From CAJQPP01 sp041747075 (GTDB lineage Bacteria > Planctomycetota > Planctomycetia > Pirellulales > Pirellulaceae): 6,050 nt of DNA. A program made the position numbers and the translations under genes. The stretch is from contig JBGTFW010000049.1 in assembly GCA_041747075.1 (NCBI GenBank), positions 1 to 6,050 of the forward strand. Direction: 5' to 3'. Shown in pieces: positions 1-5,963 of this stretch; position 1 is the stretch's first letter; each line of letters begins with the position of its first letter. The notes under the pieces were generated by a model that saw only the letters and a list, made by a program, of their open reading frames with translations, searched no databases and was not told the origin of the DNA.

Positions 1-380
1 CCGCAGCCGCCGCCCGGCGTCAGCCACTCGTGAATCGCACCGCTGGCCATGCCTCCCTCGGGCAACCGCGCATCGAGTTTCCTGCATCCGGTGGAAATGA
101 TCCGCCCGCCATCGCGTCGCCCGGCAGTCTCAAGGTGACGGATTTTCCGGCGCAGCGCCTCCAACACCCCCTCGCGTCCGCGGGGAACGCCCGCGCGAGG
201 GACGCCCGCGCGGGGAACGCGCGAGGAAGTCGCCTCGCCCGTCCCTTCTGACTTCGTTCCCGTTGCTCTCCGGTGGGCGGTCATTTTCTGGCCTCGTTCC
301 CTGGCGGAATGGGTCAACATCGAAACGCTCCCGAAAAACTGCCAGAGGGCGTGGACAAGTCCGGTCCCCCGGCGGCCCGG
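1..380. other. Non-coding left end, no supportable gene
   Basis: I see no gene here that I can support. A 73-codon open frame on the plus strand (30-251) is rich in Ala, Arg and Gly. It has no ribosome binding site, resembles no family I know, and runs through a GC-rich microrepeat, so I treat it as chance. The stretch lies beyond the terminator that follows ada and may be spacer between two transcription units. A gene could begin to the left of the window. Confidence 0.5.
183..226. repeat. Short GC-rich tandem microrepeat, about three units of 14-16 bp
   Basis: Three consecutive imperfect units are seen: GGGAACGCCCGCGCGA, then GGGACGCCCGCGCGG, then GGGAACGCGCGAGG. They differ by single-base gains or losses and a short deletion, as expected of slippage in non-coding DNA. 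No function is apparent. Confidence 0.55.
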
Positions 381-408
381 AAAAACTGCTAGCAGGATAC
401 CGCTAGCA
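381..408 (-). terminator. Intrinsic terminator downstream of ada
   Basis: Read on the minus strand, a perfect 7-bp stem (TGCTAGC ... GCTAGCA, bases 408-402 and 393-387) encloses an 8-base loop, GGTATCCT. After one G it is followed by five T residues (385-381). This is the layout of a Rho-independent terminator. It begins about 100 bases after the ada stop codon and is oriented to end leftward transcription. The stem has only moderate GC content, so efficiency is uncertain. About 45 bases further on, the minus strand has a similar CTGGCAGTTTTTCGGG stretch (345-330) without a good stem. Confidence 0.7.
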
Positions 409-509
409 TGGACGTTTGTACAGCTTCGGCGGGAAAACGCGGGCTGCTCAAGAACTGACCCTACCTCGACGCGCGACTTATACCGGCGGGTCACGCCGGA
501 ATCGACGGG

Positions 510-1616
510 TTATCCGGGAACACGCGCAGCAAGGGCCGTAGCAAGGCCTTTTCGCTCGTGTTCGAGCAGCCATTTCTTTCGCCACACTCCGCCGCCGTAA
601 CCGGAAAGTTCACCATTCTCGCGGATGACGCGGTGGCAGGGGATGACGATGGCGATTCGGTTCTGGCCGTTGGCATGGCCGATCGCTCGCTGTCCGCCGG
701 GGCGACCCAGGGCGCGGGCGATCGCCGAGTACGACCTTGTCTCGCCGATGGGAATCTTCCGCAGCTCGTTCCAGACCGCTTGCTGGAAGGGTGTTCCGCG
801 CGGATCAAGTGCCGTCGAGAATCTTGCGAATGGGCCAGTGAAGTAGTCTTCGAGTTCCGAGGCAAGCTGGTCGACGTGCTCGTTTTTTCCCGGCACGATC
901 AACGCTCCGAAACGATTGCGAATGTATTCGAGTTCAGTTTCCAGAGCACGGCGATCAACAAACTCGAGCAGGCACACGCCCCGTTCGCTGGCGACGATCA
1001 GCATGGGACCCAATGGCGAGTTGTACCAGTGAGCGTTGAGGAAATCGACGTGGCCCGAACGGCTGGGCGGATCGCCGAACAATTTTGTAAAGGCATCGCG
1101 GAATCCACTCTCGGATTGGTACCCGTTGCGGTACGGGGTCGTCGCAAGGGGCGTTCCCGCGCGAATGTCGCGGACGGCGGTCGCCAGTCGTCTTGCGCGC
1201 TGATACGCCTGAAACGTCATGCCGTAATGCTTACGGAAGTACCGGCGAACGCGCGCCGGTTCGATCGACCGGGCTCGCAAGTCGTGGTCACGAATCCGTG
1301 AATCGGCGGACGATTGTTCGACCCGCGCGAGCAGATCGCGAACCCACGCGGGAGGCTTCGCACTGTCGTCAGTGGGCTGGCAAACCTTGCAGGGCCGGTA
1401 TCCGGCGTGAAGCGCCGCCGCCGATGTGGCAAGGAACTCGACGTTTTCCCGTTTCGGTTTGCGGGCGGTGCAGGTCGGTCGGCAAAAGATGCCGGTCGTG
1501 CGGACCGCGACGACGAAGACTCCCTCGTATTGGGCGTCCCGTTCGAGAAGCGCACGGTACATCTCGTCTTCGGATGGCAACGGCCTGATCCGTTCCGGTT
1601 CGATGAAGCTTTTCAT
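510..1616 (-). CDS. ada: Bifunctional DNA-alkylation repair methyltransferase and transcriptional activator Ada
   Basis: This 368-residue protein matches full-length Ada in domain order and size (E. coli Ada has 354). Residues about 20-82 form the N-terminal zinc domain, with Cys45 and Cys49 (FCRPTC) and Cys76 and Cys79 (CKVC). In the family the first of these cysteines takes methyl groups from DNA phosphotriesters, which turns Ada into an activator. Residues about 88-187 are an AraC-type helix-turn-helix region (GMTFQAYQRARRL and SESGFRDAFTKLFG). Residues about 195-355 are the O6-methylguanine methyltransferase domain, with a DNA-binding segment (GTPFQQAVW, about 274-282), the active-site PCHRV motif with acceptor Cys327, and the downstream GYGGG and KKWLLEHE. 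Nothing essential is missing. The start at 1616 has no clear Shine-Dalgarno sequence. The gene lies 59 bases after the diheme cytochrome gene on the same strand, so read-through is possible. In the family it acts in the cytoplasm, repairing methylated DNA irreversibly and inducing repair genes, including its own. Confidence 0.95.
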   Translation of the reverse strand: MKSFIEPERIRPLPSEDEMYRALLERDAQYEGVFVVAVRTTGIFCRPTCTARKPKRENVEFLATSAAALHAGYRPCKVCQPTDDSAKPPAWVRDLLARVEQSSADSRIRDHDLRARSIEPARVRRYFRKHYGMTFQAYQRARRLATAVRDIRAGTPLATTPYRNGYQSESGFRDAFTKLFGDPPSRSGHVDFLNAHWYNSPLGPMLIVASERGVCLLEFVDRRALETELEYIRNRFGALIVPGKNEHVDQLASELEDYFTGPFARFSTALDPRGTPFQQAVWNELRKIPIGETRSYSAIARALGRPGGQRAIGHANGQNRIAIVIPCHRVIRENGELSGYGGGVWRKKWLLEHERKGLATALAARVPG

Positions 1617-1675
1617 ACCCGGATTCTAGCCGGTTGAAATGCCGTCACCACCGAAAAGTGAGCGCGGAATTCGGA
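1617..1675 (-). promoter_or_regulatory. Short intergenic gap, possible leaderless ada promoter
   Basis: On the minus strand a -10-like TAGAAT (1628-1623) sits only six bases before the ada ATG. That would place transcription start at or very near the start codon, consistent with the absence of a Shine-Dalgarno sequence. No good -35 element is visible at standard spacing (a GTGACG lies only 14 bases upstream), but an activated promoter need not have one. I could not find a convincing copy of the E. coli Ada box. This is a weak inference. Confidence 0.25.
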
Positions 1676-3121
1676 TTAGAGACAGCGGAGAAACGCGACC
1701 AGGTCCTTCTTTTCAACTTCGGTGAGTTTCGTTTCCAGGACGATGTTGAAAAACTCAACGGTGTCTTCGAGGGAGAGCAATCGCCCGTCATGGAGATAGG
1801 GGGGTGAGTCCTTGATGCCGCGCAGGGGAAAAGTCTTGATCGGCCCGTCGGCGCTTGCCATCCGGCCGTTGATCATTTGCGGTTCGAAGAACCTTTCGGT
1901 TTTCAGGTTGTGCATCAGGTTGTCCGTGTAGTAGGCGCTCGAATGGCATTCCGCGCAGCGAGCCTTGCCGATAAACAACTCCTCGCCGCGCAATTCCGAT
2001 TCGGTCGCCTTGTCAGGATCGAGTTTGCCAAAGATGTCCAGTTTCAGCGCGGGAGGAAAATCCAGCAGTTCCTGGAATTCCGCCATCGCGTGAACCTGGC
2101 TGCCCCGTTCCAGCGGATTGACACCTTTTTTCGCGGCAATCACCGGGTCCCCGTCAAAGTAGGCCGCTCGCTGTTCGAACTCGGTGAAGTCCTCGACGGT
2201 CTTCAGGCCGCGTTGGGAACCGAACAGGCGCTGCACATTCACGCCGCGCAATGACGGCGTGTCGATGCGATGTCGAAACTCCTGGGGCCGCATGTCGCCG
2301 ACCAGGTGCGTCGCCGCATTCGTGTGTCCATTGACGTGACAGTCAAAACAGGTGACGCCGCGATGCGCCGTCAGGCTTCGGCGGTCATGCGTCAGGTTGA
2401 ATTGCTGCTGCGGGAACGTCGTCACGAGGAGGCGAACGCCCTCGAGTTGCTTCGGATTGAGGATGCCATTGAATAGTCCGTAATAATTGTCGATGGTGAC
2501 CACCTTGCCCTTGGAGACGTCGCCCAGATCGGTCCGCGTCGTCAGGTAAACGGGTGGCGGAAATTCGGGCAACAGGTGTTTGGGCAAATCGTAATCCAGG
2601 TCAAACCGCGTCAGATCGCGATCTTCCTGCTTCTTGATTTCGTCGATGTGGTGTTCGGGAAAAACCATTCCGCCTTCGGGATGATTCGGATGGGGGAGCG
2701 GAAAGAACCCGGCGGGCCAGACGCCCTGTTCACGGATTTCCTCCGGTGACATTTCGGCAAGTTCCTGCCACGTCATTCCATCAGGCAATTTGACGCGCAC
2801 ACCCGCCTGTACCGGTTTTCCATTCGACATCACAATGCCCTCGGCCGGATTGTCACCCAGATCATACCGCTGGTTGAGCAAATCCATTTGTCGCTTCATG
2901 ACTTCCGGTTTGGCGGCTTCCATTCGTTTGACAACGGTTTCAAAATCCTCTTCGATGACGGGCATGTAACTCGACGGTGGCGTCGATTTCTTGTCTTCCT
3001 GTTTTTTCGCGGTTTCCTGAAGCGGCACTCCCGGCGACCCGGCAACGACAAGACTGATTCCTGTTACGAGGAACACTAACAGCCCCCAAAACGACGTGGA
3101 TGTGAGTATTTGTTTACGCAT
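1676..3121 (-). CDS. Exported diheme c-type cytochrome, cytochrome c peroxidase/MauG-like
   Basis: The 481-residue protein starts with a signal peptide or membrane anchor (basic MRK, hydrophobic about 10-28, likely cut near the VVAGS region) followed by a charged linker, so it should act outside the cytoplasmic membrane. Two haem c attachment sites are visible: CFDCH (258-262) and CAECH (389-393). Their spacing of about 130 residues, and the C-terminal block with PYLHDGR (441-447), LEDTVEFFN (451-459) and DLVAFLRCL, are typical of bacterial diheme peroxidases. In that family one haem accepts electrons and the other reduces H2O2 or drives oxidation of a substrate. The protein is longer than classical enzymes (about 320-350): residues about 50-250 form an N-terminal region without a haem site that I cannot assign. 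It includes PPPVYLTTRTDLGD (188-201). The true substrate is unknown; peroxidase activity is only the family default. The start is supported by a TGGAG ribosome binding site seven bases upstream. Confidence 0.85.
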   Translation of the reverse strand: MRKQILTSTSFWGLLVFLVTGISLVVAGSPGVPLQETAKKQEDKKSTPPSSYMPVIEEDFETVVKRMEAAKPEVMKRQMDLLNQRYDLGDNPAEGIVMSNGKPVQAGVRVKLPDGMTWQELAEMSPEEIREQGVWPAGFFPLPHPNHPEGGMVFPEHHIDEIKKQEDRDLTRFDLDYDLPKHLLPEFPPPVYLTTRTDLGDVSKGKVVTIDNYYGLFNGILNPKQLEGVRLLVTTFPQQQFNLTHDRRSLTAHRGVTCFDCHVNGHTNAATHLVGDMRPQEFRHRIDTPSLRGVNVQRLFGSQRGLKTVEDFTEFEQRAAYFDGDPVIAAKKGVNPLERGSQVHAMAEFQELLDFPPALKLDIFGKLDPDKATESELRGEELFIGKARCAECHSSAYYTDNLMHNLKTERFFEPQMINGRMASADGPIKTFPLRGIKDSPPYLHDGRLLSLEDTVEFFNIVLETKLTEVEKKDLVAFLRCL

Positions 3122-3128
3122 GGTGAAA

Positions 3129-3133
3129 CTCCA
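3129..3133 (-). promoter_or_regulatory. Ribosome binding site of the diheme cytochrome gene
   Basis: The minus strand reads TGGAG, then seven bases, then ATG. It fixes the start at 3121 and agrees with the signal peptide beginning there. Confidence 0.7.
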
Positions 3134-3205
3134 GGTGAATCCGATCTGAAAAACAGGCTGCCGCCGCGCCGACGAATTTCCTTTGCCATCAAGATATCAT
3201 TGGGT

Positions 3206-3235
3206 CGGCGAATCGCCGTGCAGGTAATTTAACCT
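3206..3235. promoter_or_regulatory. Two adjacent short palindromes upstream of the diheme cytochrome gene
   Basis: CGGCGAATCGCCG (3206-3218) is a perfect 6-bp inverted repeat around one base. AGGTAATTTAACCT (3222-3235) is a near-perfect palindrome with one mismatched pair. Both lie 85-115 bases before the cytochrome start, in the 162-bp gap after the monooxygenase gene. With almost no loop and no T-tract they look more like protein-binding sites than terminators. No clear -35/-10 pair could be placed around them, so an operator role is a guess. Confidence 0.3.
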
Positions 3236-3283
3236 AAACGACTTCCCCGCGAAAGTAATCCGCTAACCGACAAAACGTTCAAT

Positions 3284-4297
3284 TCAGCGAATCACGGACT
3301 CGGCAAACCGTTCCATTTCTTCCAGTTGCGGGCTGCATTGCAGCAACAGCAGATCGACGCCGGCCTCTTCAAATCGGGAGACCTGTTCGGCAACTTGTTT
3401 CGGCGTCCCGACCAGTTCCGATCGCAACCCCCGGTTGGAAACCGAGTAGTCTTCCAGCGAGACCTGCCTTTCGAGTTTCGTGTTGGCCAGCCAGTCCTGA
3501 TAGTTGCCGTAACCCGCCGCTGACTGCTTGACGTCCGTGATTCGATCGACTTCTTCACGGGCCTCGCGCTCGGTGTCGCGGACAATCGTATAGCCGGCGA
3601 CGCCGTAGATCATCGGCGGCAGTTCAAGCCGTTCGCGCCGCTGCCGCATGTCCTCAATTTTGGTCCTCACCGCATCGGGTTCGTCGCCGTGCATCACGTA
3701 GGCGTCACAGTGGCGGGCGATCGTTTCCTTGCCCGTCTCCGATTCGCCGCCGGCATAGATAACTGGCTTGTGAAGCGGTTTGGGCTGCAGGACCGTATCC
3801 TCGACTGAATAATACTCGCCGTCGACGGAGAAATGATCCTCGCGCCACATACGGCTGACGATTTCCAGCCACTCGGCGGTACGTGCGTAGCGATCATCGT
3901 GCTCGTCAAACTGAACTCCGTACTTTTTCGCTTCACCCGCCCACCAGGAGGAAACGACATTCAGCGAAAGACGTCCGCCGCCGCCGATCCGCTCGATATT
4001 GGCGGCGGTTTTGGCAAGGATCGCCGGATTGTGAAAGGTCGGCCGCACCGCCACCATCAATTCCAGGGTCGTAGTCACGGCCATCAGCGCCGCCGCGGTC
4101 GACCAGGCATCGAGCGAAGGCGAATCAACGCCCTTGATGTCGTTCAGGTTTAGTTCAGCAATCAAACTCAGGTCGAATCCGATTTCTTCGGACCGCTGGG
4201 CGACGCGTTTTACATATTCCCAGTCGGCCCGCATGTTTTCGTCGTCGACATTCCGCAGCCAGCCGCCAAAAACAGGCATCCAGTACCCATACCGCAT
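3284..4297 (-). CDS. LLM-class (luciferase-like) flavin-dependent monooxygenase
   Basis: The 337-residue protein is a TIM-barrel flavin monooxygenase of the bacterial luciferase-like family, closest in style to the SsuD/SfnG/DszA group. Recognisable blocks are MRYGYWMPVFGGWLRNV at the N-terminus, RPTFHNPAILAKTAANI (85-101), GRLSLNVVSSWW (108-119), HDDRY (133-137, a signature shared with SsuD-type enzymes), QPKPLHKPVIYAGGESETG (171-189, expected near the FMN phosphate) and the C-terminal LVGTPKQVAEQV (305-316). Such enzymes use reduced FMN from a separate reductase plus O2 to oxidise small organic molecules, often organosulfur compounds; no reductase is encoded here. The start at 4297 is chosen over the longer frame reaching 4462. 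It begins exactly at the conserved N-terminus, has AGGA nine bases upstream, and overlaps the previous stop by one base (TGATG). The longer frame would run through the ATP-grasp gene in another phase. The substrate is not predictable; a sulfonate or sulfone role would be a guess. Confidence 0.9.
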   Translation of the reverse strand: MRYGYWMPVFGGWLRNVDDENMRADWEYVKRVAQRSEEIGFDLSLIAELNLNDIKGVDSPSLDAWSTAAALMAVTTTLELMVAVRPTFHNPAILAKTAANIERIGGGGRLSLNVVSSWWAGEAKKYGVQFDEHDDRYARTAEWLEIVSRMWREDHFSVDGEYYSVEDTVLQPKPLHKPVIYAGGESETGKETIARHCDAYVMHGDEPDAVRTKIEDMRQRRERLELPPMIYGVAGYTIVRDTEREAREEVDRITDVKQSAAGYGNYQDWLANTKLERQVSLEDYSVSNRGLRSELVGTPKQVAEQVSRFEEAGVDLLLLQCSPQLEEMERFAESVIR

Positions 4298-5283
4298 CAG
4301 TTCGATTCCTGTTGCAAAAAGTCCACCAGATTCTCGTGCGGGTCGAACCCCAGCACATTTTCCGCGTCGGCTACGAAATTTGACAGGGCATTGACGTCGT
4401 AAAACAACATCTCCCCCGTCCGGTCGTCCACCATGTATTCGACCCCGCCAACATCGATGCACGCGGCGGCTACGATTCGTTCAATGGCGTCGATCGCGGC
4501 CCGCGACGGCTGAAACGGCTCGATTCGCAATCCGGAACGGAAGCCGTCGACGACGCACAGATTCGTGCTGGTTCGATTGGCCACCTTGCCGGAAGTGGTA
4601 TCCGGCTGAGTCGATTCCAGTTGGCAAGCCTCGGCGGGGCATAGATTGAAATCCTCGTCGCCGGGGAAAATCCGGATCGCGTACAAGAACTTTTTCCCCA
4701 ACGTTTCAACACGGCAAATATGCCCGTCGCGCTTCGGAACAAACTCCTGGATCAGCATCGTGTTGTCAATGCCTGGTTCGATCAAGCCCTGGTCGATTGC
4801 GGCTCGCAACTCGTCGAGTCGATCAAACTTGATGATCCCGGCCCCGCGACCGCCAATGTTTGGCTTTACAAGTAGCGGAAATCCGATCGCCTCCGCGGAT
4901 GGAATCATCCGGGCAACGCTGTTCGTAACTTGCGTTCTCGGAGCCGGCAGATTCAATCGACGCAACAGGTTGAGCTGGTGAGCCTTGGAAATCTCGATCT
5001 CGTAGGAAGCCGCTCCGTTGATTACACGGACGCCGTTTCGCTCCAGATGAGCCAGTAAGGGCCTCGTGAAAAAAATCGCGTTGGTCGCGCCACGGAGCCA
5101 GGCCGAAGCGCTCATTCGATTAAAGAATACCGGGTATTCCCTTTCCATTACGTCATCGGGAGAATAACAGCCGTCAACGGCATCGAGTTTTTCGTAGGCG
5201 ACACCGCGACGATCGAGCGCCGAGAACAAAGGCGTGAACCAACTGGGGTGTTCGTAATAGATCGCAATCGGCCTGGCGTTCAT
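4297..5283 (-). CDS. RimK-like ATP-grasp ligase
   Basis: This 328-residue cytoplasmic protein has the layout of an ATP-grasp ligase. It has an N-terminal substrate-binding alpha/beta region (about 1-95), a linker with SKAHQLNLLRRLNLPAPRT (99-117), and a nucleotide-binding block FPLLVKPNIGGRGAGI (135-150) with Lys140 and a glycine loop. Next come LIQEFVPKRDG (177-187), with an acidic residue for adenine/ribose contacts, and a C-terminal metal-binding region with GGVEYMVDD (279-287) and YDVNALSNF (295-303). Asp296 and Asn298 stand where many relatives have Glu-x-Asn. The family forms amide, peptide or thioester-type bonds through an acyl phosphate using ATP. RimK itself adds glutamate, but I cannot name the substrate here. 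The last base of its TGA stop is the first base of the monooxygenase ATG, so the two are likely translationally coupled. The Met at 5283 is preferred; an in-frame Met at 5307 adds eight residues. The open frame continues to 5886 only because it crosses repeats. Confidence 0.85.
   Translation of the reverse strand: MNARPIAIYYEHPSWFTPLFSALDRRGVAYEKLDAVDGCYSPDDVMEREYPVFFNRMSASAWLRGATNAIFFTRPLLAHLERNGVRVINGAASYEIEISKAHQLNLLRRLNLPAPRTQVTNSVARMIPSAEAIGFPLLVKPNIGGRGAGIIKFDRLDELRAAIDQGLIEPGIDNTMLIQEFVPKRDGHICRVETLGKKFLYAIRIFPGDEDFNLCPAEACQLESTQPDTTSGKVANRTSTNLCVVDGFRSGLRIEPFQPSRAAIDAIERIVAAACIDVGGVEYMVDDRTGEMLFYDVNALSNFVADAENVLGFDPHENLVDFLQQESN
4307..4310 (-). promoter_or_regulatory. Ribosome binding site of the monooxygenase inside the end of the ATP-grasp gene
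   Basis: AGGA on the minus strand lies nine bases before the ATG at 4297, within the last codons of the upstream gene. With the TGATG overlap it supports the short start and coupled translation of the pair. Confidence 0.6.
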
Positions 5284-5295
5284 TGTCTGCTCGCG

Positions 5296-5318
5296 GGCGG
5301 AAACCATGGCGGAAACCA
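5296..5318. repeat. 12-bp direct repeat that creates an alternative ATP-grasp start
   Basis: GGCGGAAACCA occurs at 5296-5306 and again at 5308-5318, a period of 12. On the minus strand the junction creates an in-frame ATG at 5307, eight codons before the preferred start. The duplication encodes VSA twice (VSAMVSAR). Neither Met has a strong Shine-Dalgarno sequence, so the true start is unsettled. Confidence 0.5.
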
Positions 5319-5570
5319 GGGGAAAGCAACAGATTACCGGATTCTGTTGATGTTGAAACGCCAAAAGTGGCAAGCCCCGGCACAAGCACGATTCAAGGGG
5401 GAAATCAGGAGGCTTTGGCGCGCGGTGTTTGGCACTGCTTTGGATTTTGGGGTGCGAAAGTCCTCGAAACGATCTCCTCGTCGGGCCGTGGCGGAAGCCG
5501 CCAAGGCTTTCGCCGCGCGGGCGTTTTAACTCGACCGGACGCGTCGATTCAGAAGCGCCGAGCCGACGCC
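5319..5570. other. Non-coding leader upstream of the ATP-grasp gene
   Basis: I see no gene here. The minus-strand frame that continues from the ATP-grasp gene loses family resemblance before the Met at 5283 and is rich in Arg, Pro and Ser, as random GC-rich DNA would be. The promoter of the ligase/monooxygenase pair should lie here or within the repeat array, but no -35/-10 pair at good spacing stands out. The left part (5330-5460) is less GC-biased than the right. Confidence 0.45.
5489..5503. other. Small perfect hairpin in the leader region
   Basis: TGGCGG-AAG-CCGCCA is a perfect 6-bp stem with a 3-base loop. On the plus strand a second short stem (CGCC, five bases, GGCG) follows at 5511-5523 and runs into TTTTAA, which could act as a weak rightward terminator. 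No plus-strand gene precedes it, so any function is unclear. Confidence 0.35.
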
Positions 5571-5861
5571 GGACTGGACGTGACTGTGCGTAGCCGAACT
5601 GAAAGTAACCCGGACTGGCAACAGTTCGGGTCCGCAGATTGCGCCGATTCCGCAGATCAAGAAGCGCCGTGCCGTCGACGTCGCCGGACTGGACGTGACT
5701 GTGCGTAGCCGAACTGAAAGTAACCCGGACTGGCAACAGTTCGGGTCCGCAGATTGCGCCGATTCCGCAGATCAAGAAGCGCCGAGCCGTCGCACGTAGC
5801 TGGACTGGACGTGACTGTGCGTAGCCGAACTGAAAGTAACCCGGACTGGCAACAGTTCGGG
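5571..5861. repeat. Tandem array: three identical 60-bp cores with 55-56 bp linkers
   Basis: A 60-bp core starting GGACTGGACGTGACTGTGCG and ending GGCAACAGTTCGGG occurs at 5571-5630, 5686-5745 and 5802-5861 with no difference that I can see. The two linkers (5631-5685 and 5746-5801) share their first 39 bases and then differ over about 16 bases, so the true unit is 115-116 bp with one short variable patch. A shortened linker remnant (5546-5570, GATTCAGAAGCGCCGAGCCG and a few bases) precedes the first copy, so an earlier core may have been lost. The period is not a multiple of three, so copies 1 and 3 fall in one reading frame and copy 2 in another; none of this looks coding. Each core carries competing inverted repeats. 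It is probably a dispersed extragenic element amplified locally. Confidence 0.9.
5632..5658. repeat. 9-bp periodic motif in linker 1
   Basis: Three consecutive 9-mers, CCGCAGATT, GCGCCGATT and CCGCAGATC, form a short periodic block; linker 2 has the same block at 5747-5773. I recall similar CGCAGATT-type periodic stretches as dispersed intergenic sequence in other bacterial genomes, but could not check this. A short plus-strand frame reads it as SADCADSAD, which I regard as spurious. Confidence 0.6.
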
Positions 5862-5915
5862 CGCGCGGGACAATCTGCTTTTCCATTCATCCTCCAAATC
5901 AGCGCCCCAATTTCT

Positions 5916-5963
5916 GCCCCCTCTTCCCCGGCTTTGGCGGGGAGAGGGTCGGGGTGAGGGGGG
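5916..5963. repeat. GC-rich hairpin element of the dispersed extragenic type
   Basis: CCCTCTTCCCCG (5919-5930) pairs with CGGGGAGAGGG (5938-5948) around the loop GCTTTGG, with one bulged T, and is followed by TCGGGGTGAGGGGGG. This C-run/G-run hairpin plus GGGGTGAGGG tail closely resembles a repeat scattered between genes in many GC-rich bacteria. It gives spurious proline- and arginine-rich frames such as PPHPDPLPAKAG on the minus strand. No T-tract follows on either strand, so it is not a standard intrinsic terminator. The resemblance is from memory; the structure is seen directly. Confidence 0.65.

Noticed and set aside
30..251. Small plus-strand gene at the left end
   Set aside because: Low-complexity Ala/Arg/Gly composition, partly made of a GC-rich microrepeat, with no start signal or family resemblance.
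558..1301. A 247-residue plus-strand gene opposite ada
   Set aside because: It is the antisense shadow of a fully convincing ada, with no recognisable family and no ribosome binding site that I could identify.
1877..2254. Plus-strand frame opposite the diheme cytochrome gene
   Set aside because: Its open frame is explained by codon bias on the opposite strand; the minus-strand protein has clear haem motifs.
3206..3218. Terminator after the monooxygenase gene
   Set aside because: The palindrome leaves almost no loop and no T-tract follows on the minus strand.
4298..4462. N-terminal extension of the monooxygenase
   Set aside because: It overlaps the end of the ATP-grasp gene in another frame, is Arg/Gly rich, and precedes a conserved N-terminus with its own ribosome binding site at 4297.
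5571..5861. CRISPR array
   Set aside because: There are only three repeats, each 60 bp, and the spacers are nearly identical to one another over 39 of 55 bases. No cas gene is visible.
4297..5886. A 529-residue protein with a repeat-containing N-terminus fused to the ATP-grasp domain
   Set aside because: The extension runs through the DNA repeats, reads the same repeat in two different frames, lacks family resemblance and is rich in Arg, Ser and Pro. The ligase domain is complete from the Met at 5283.
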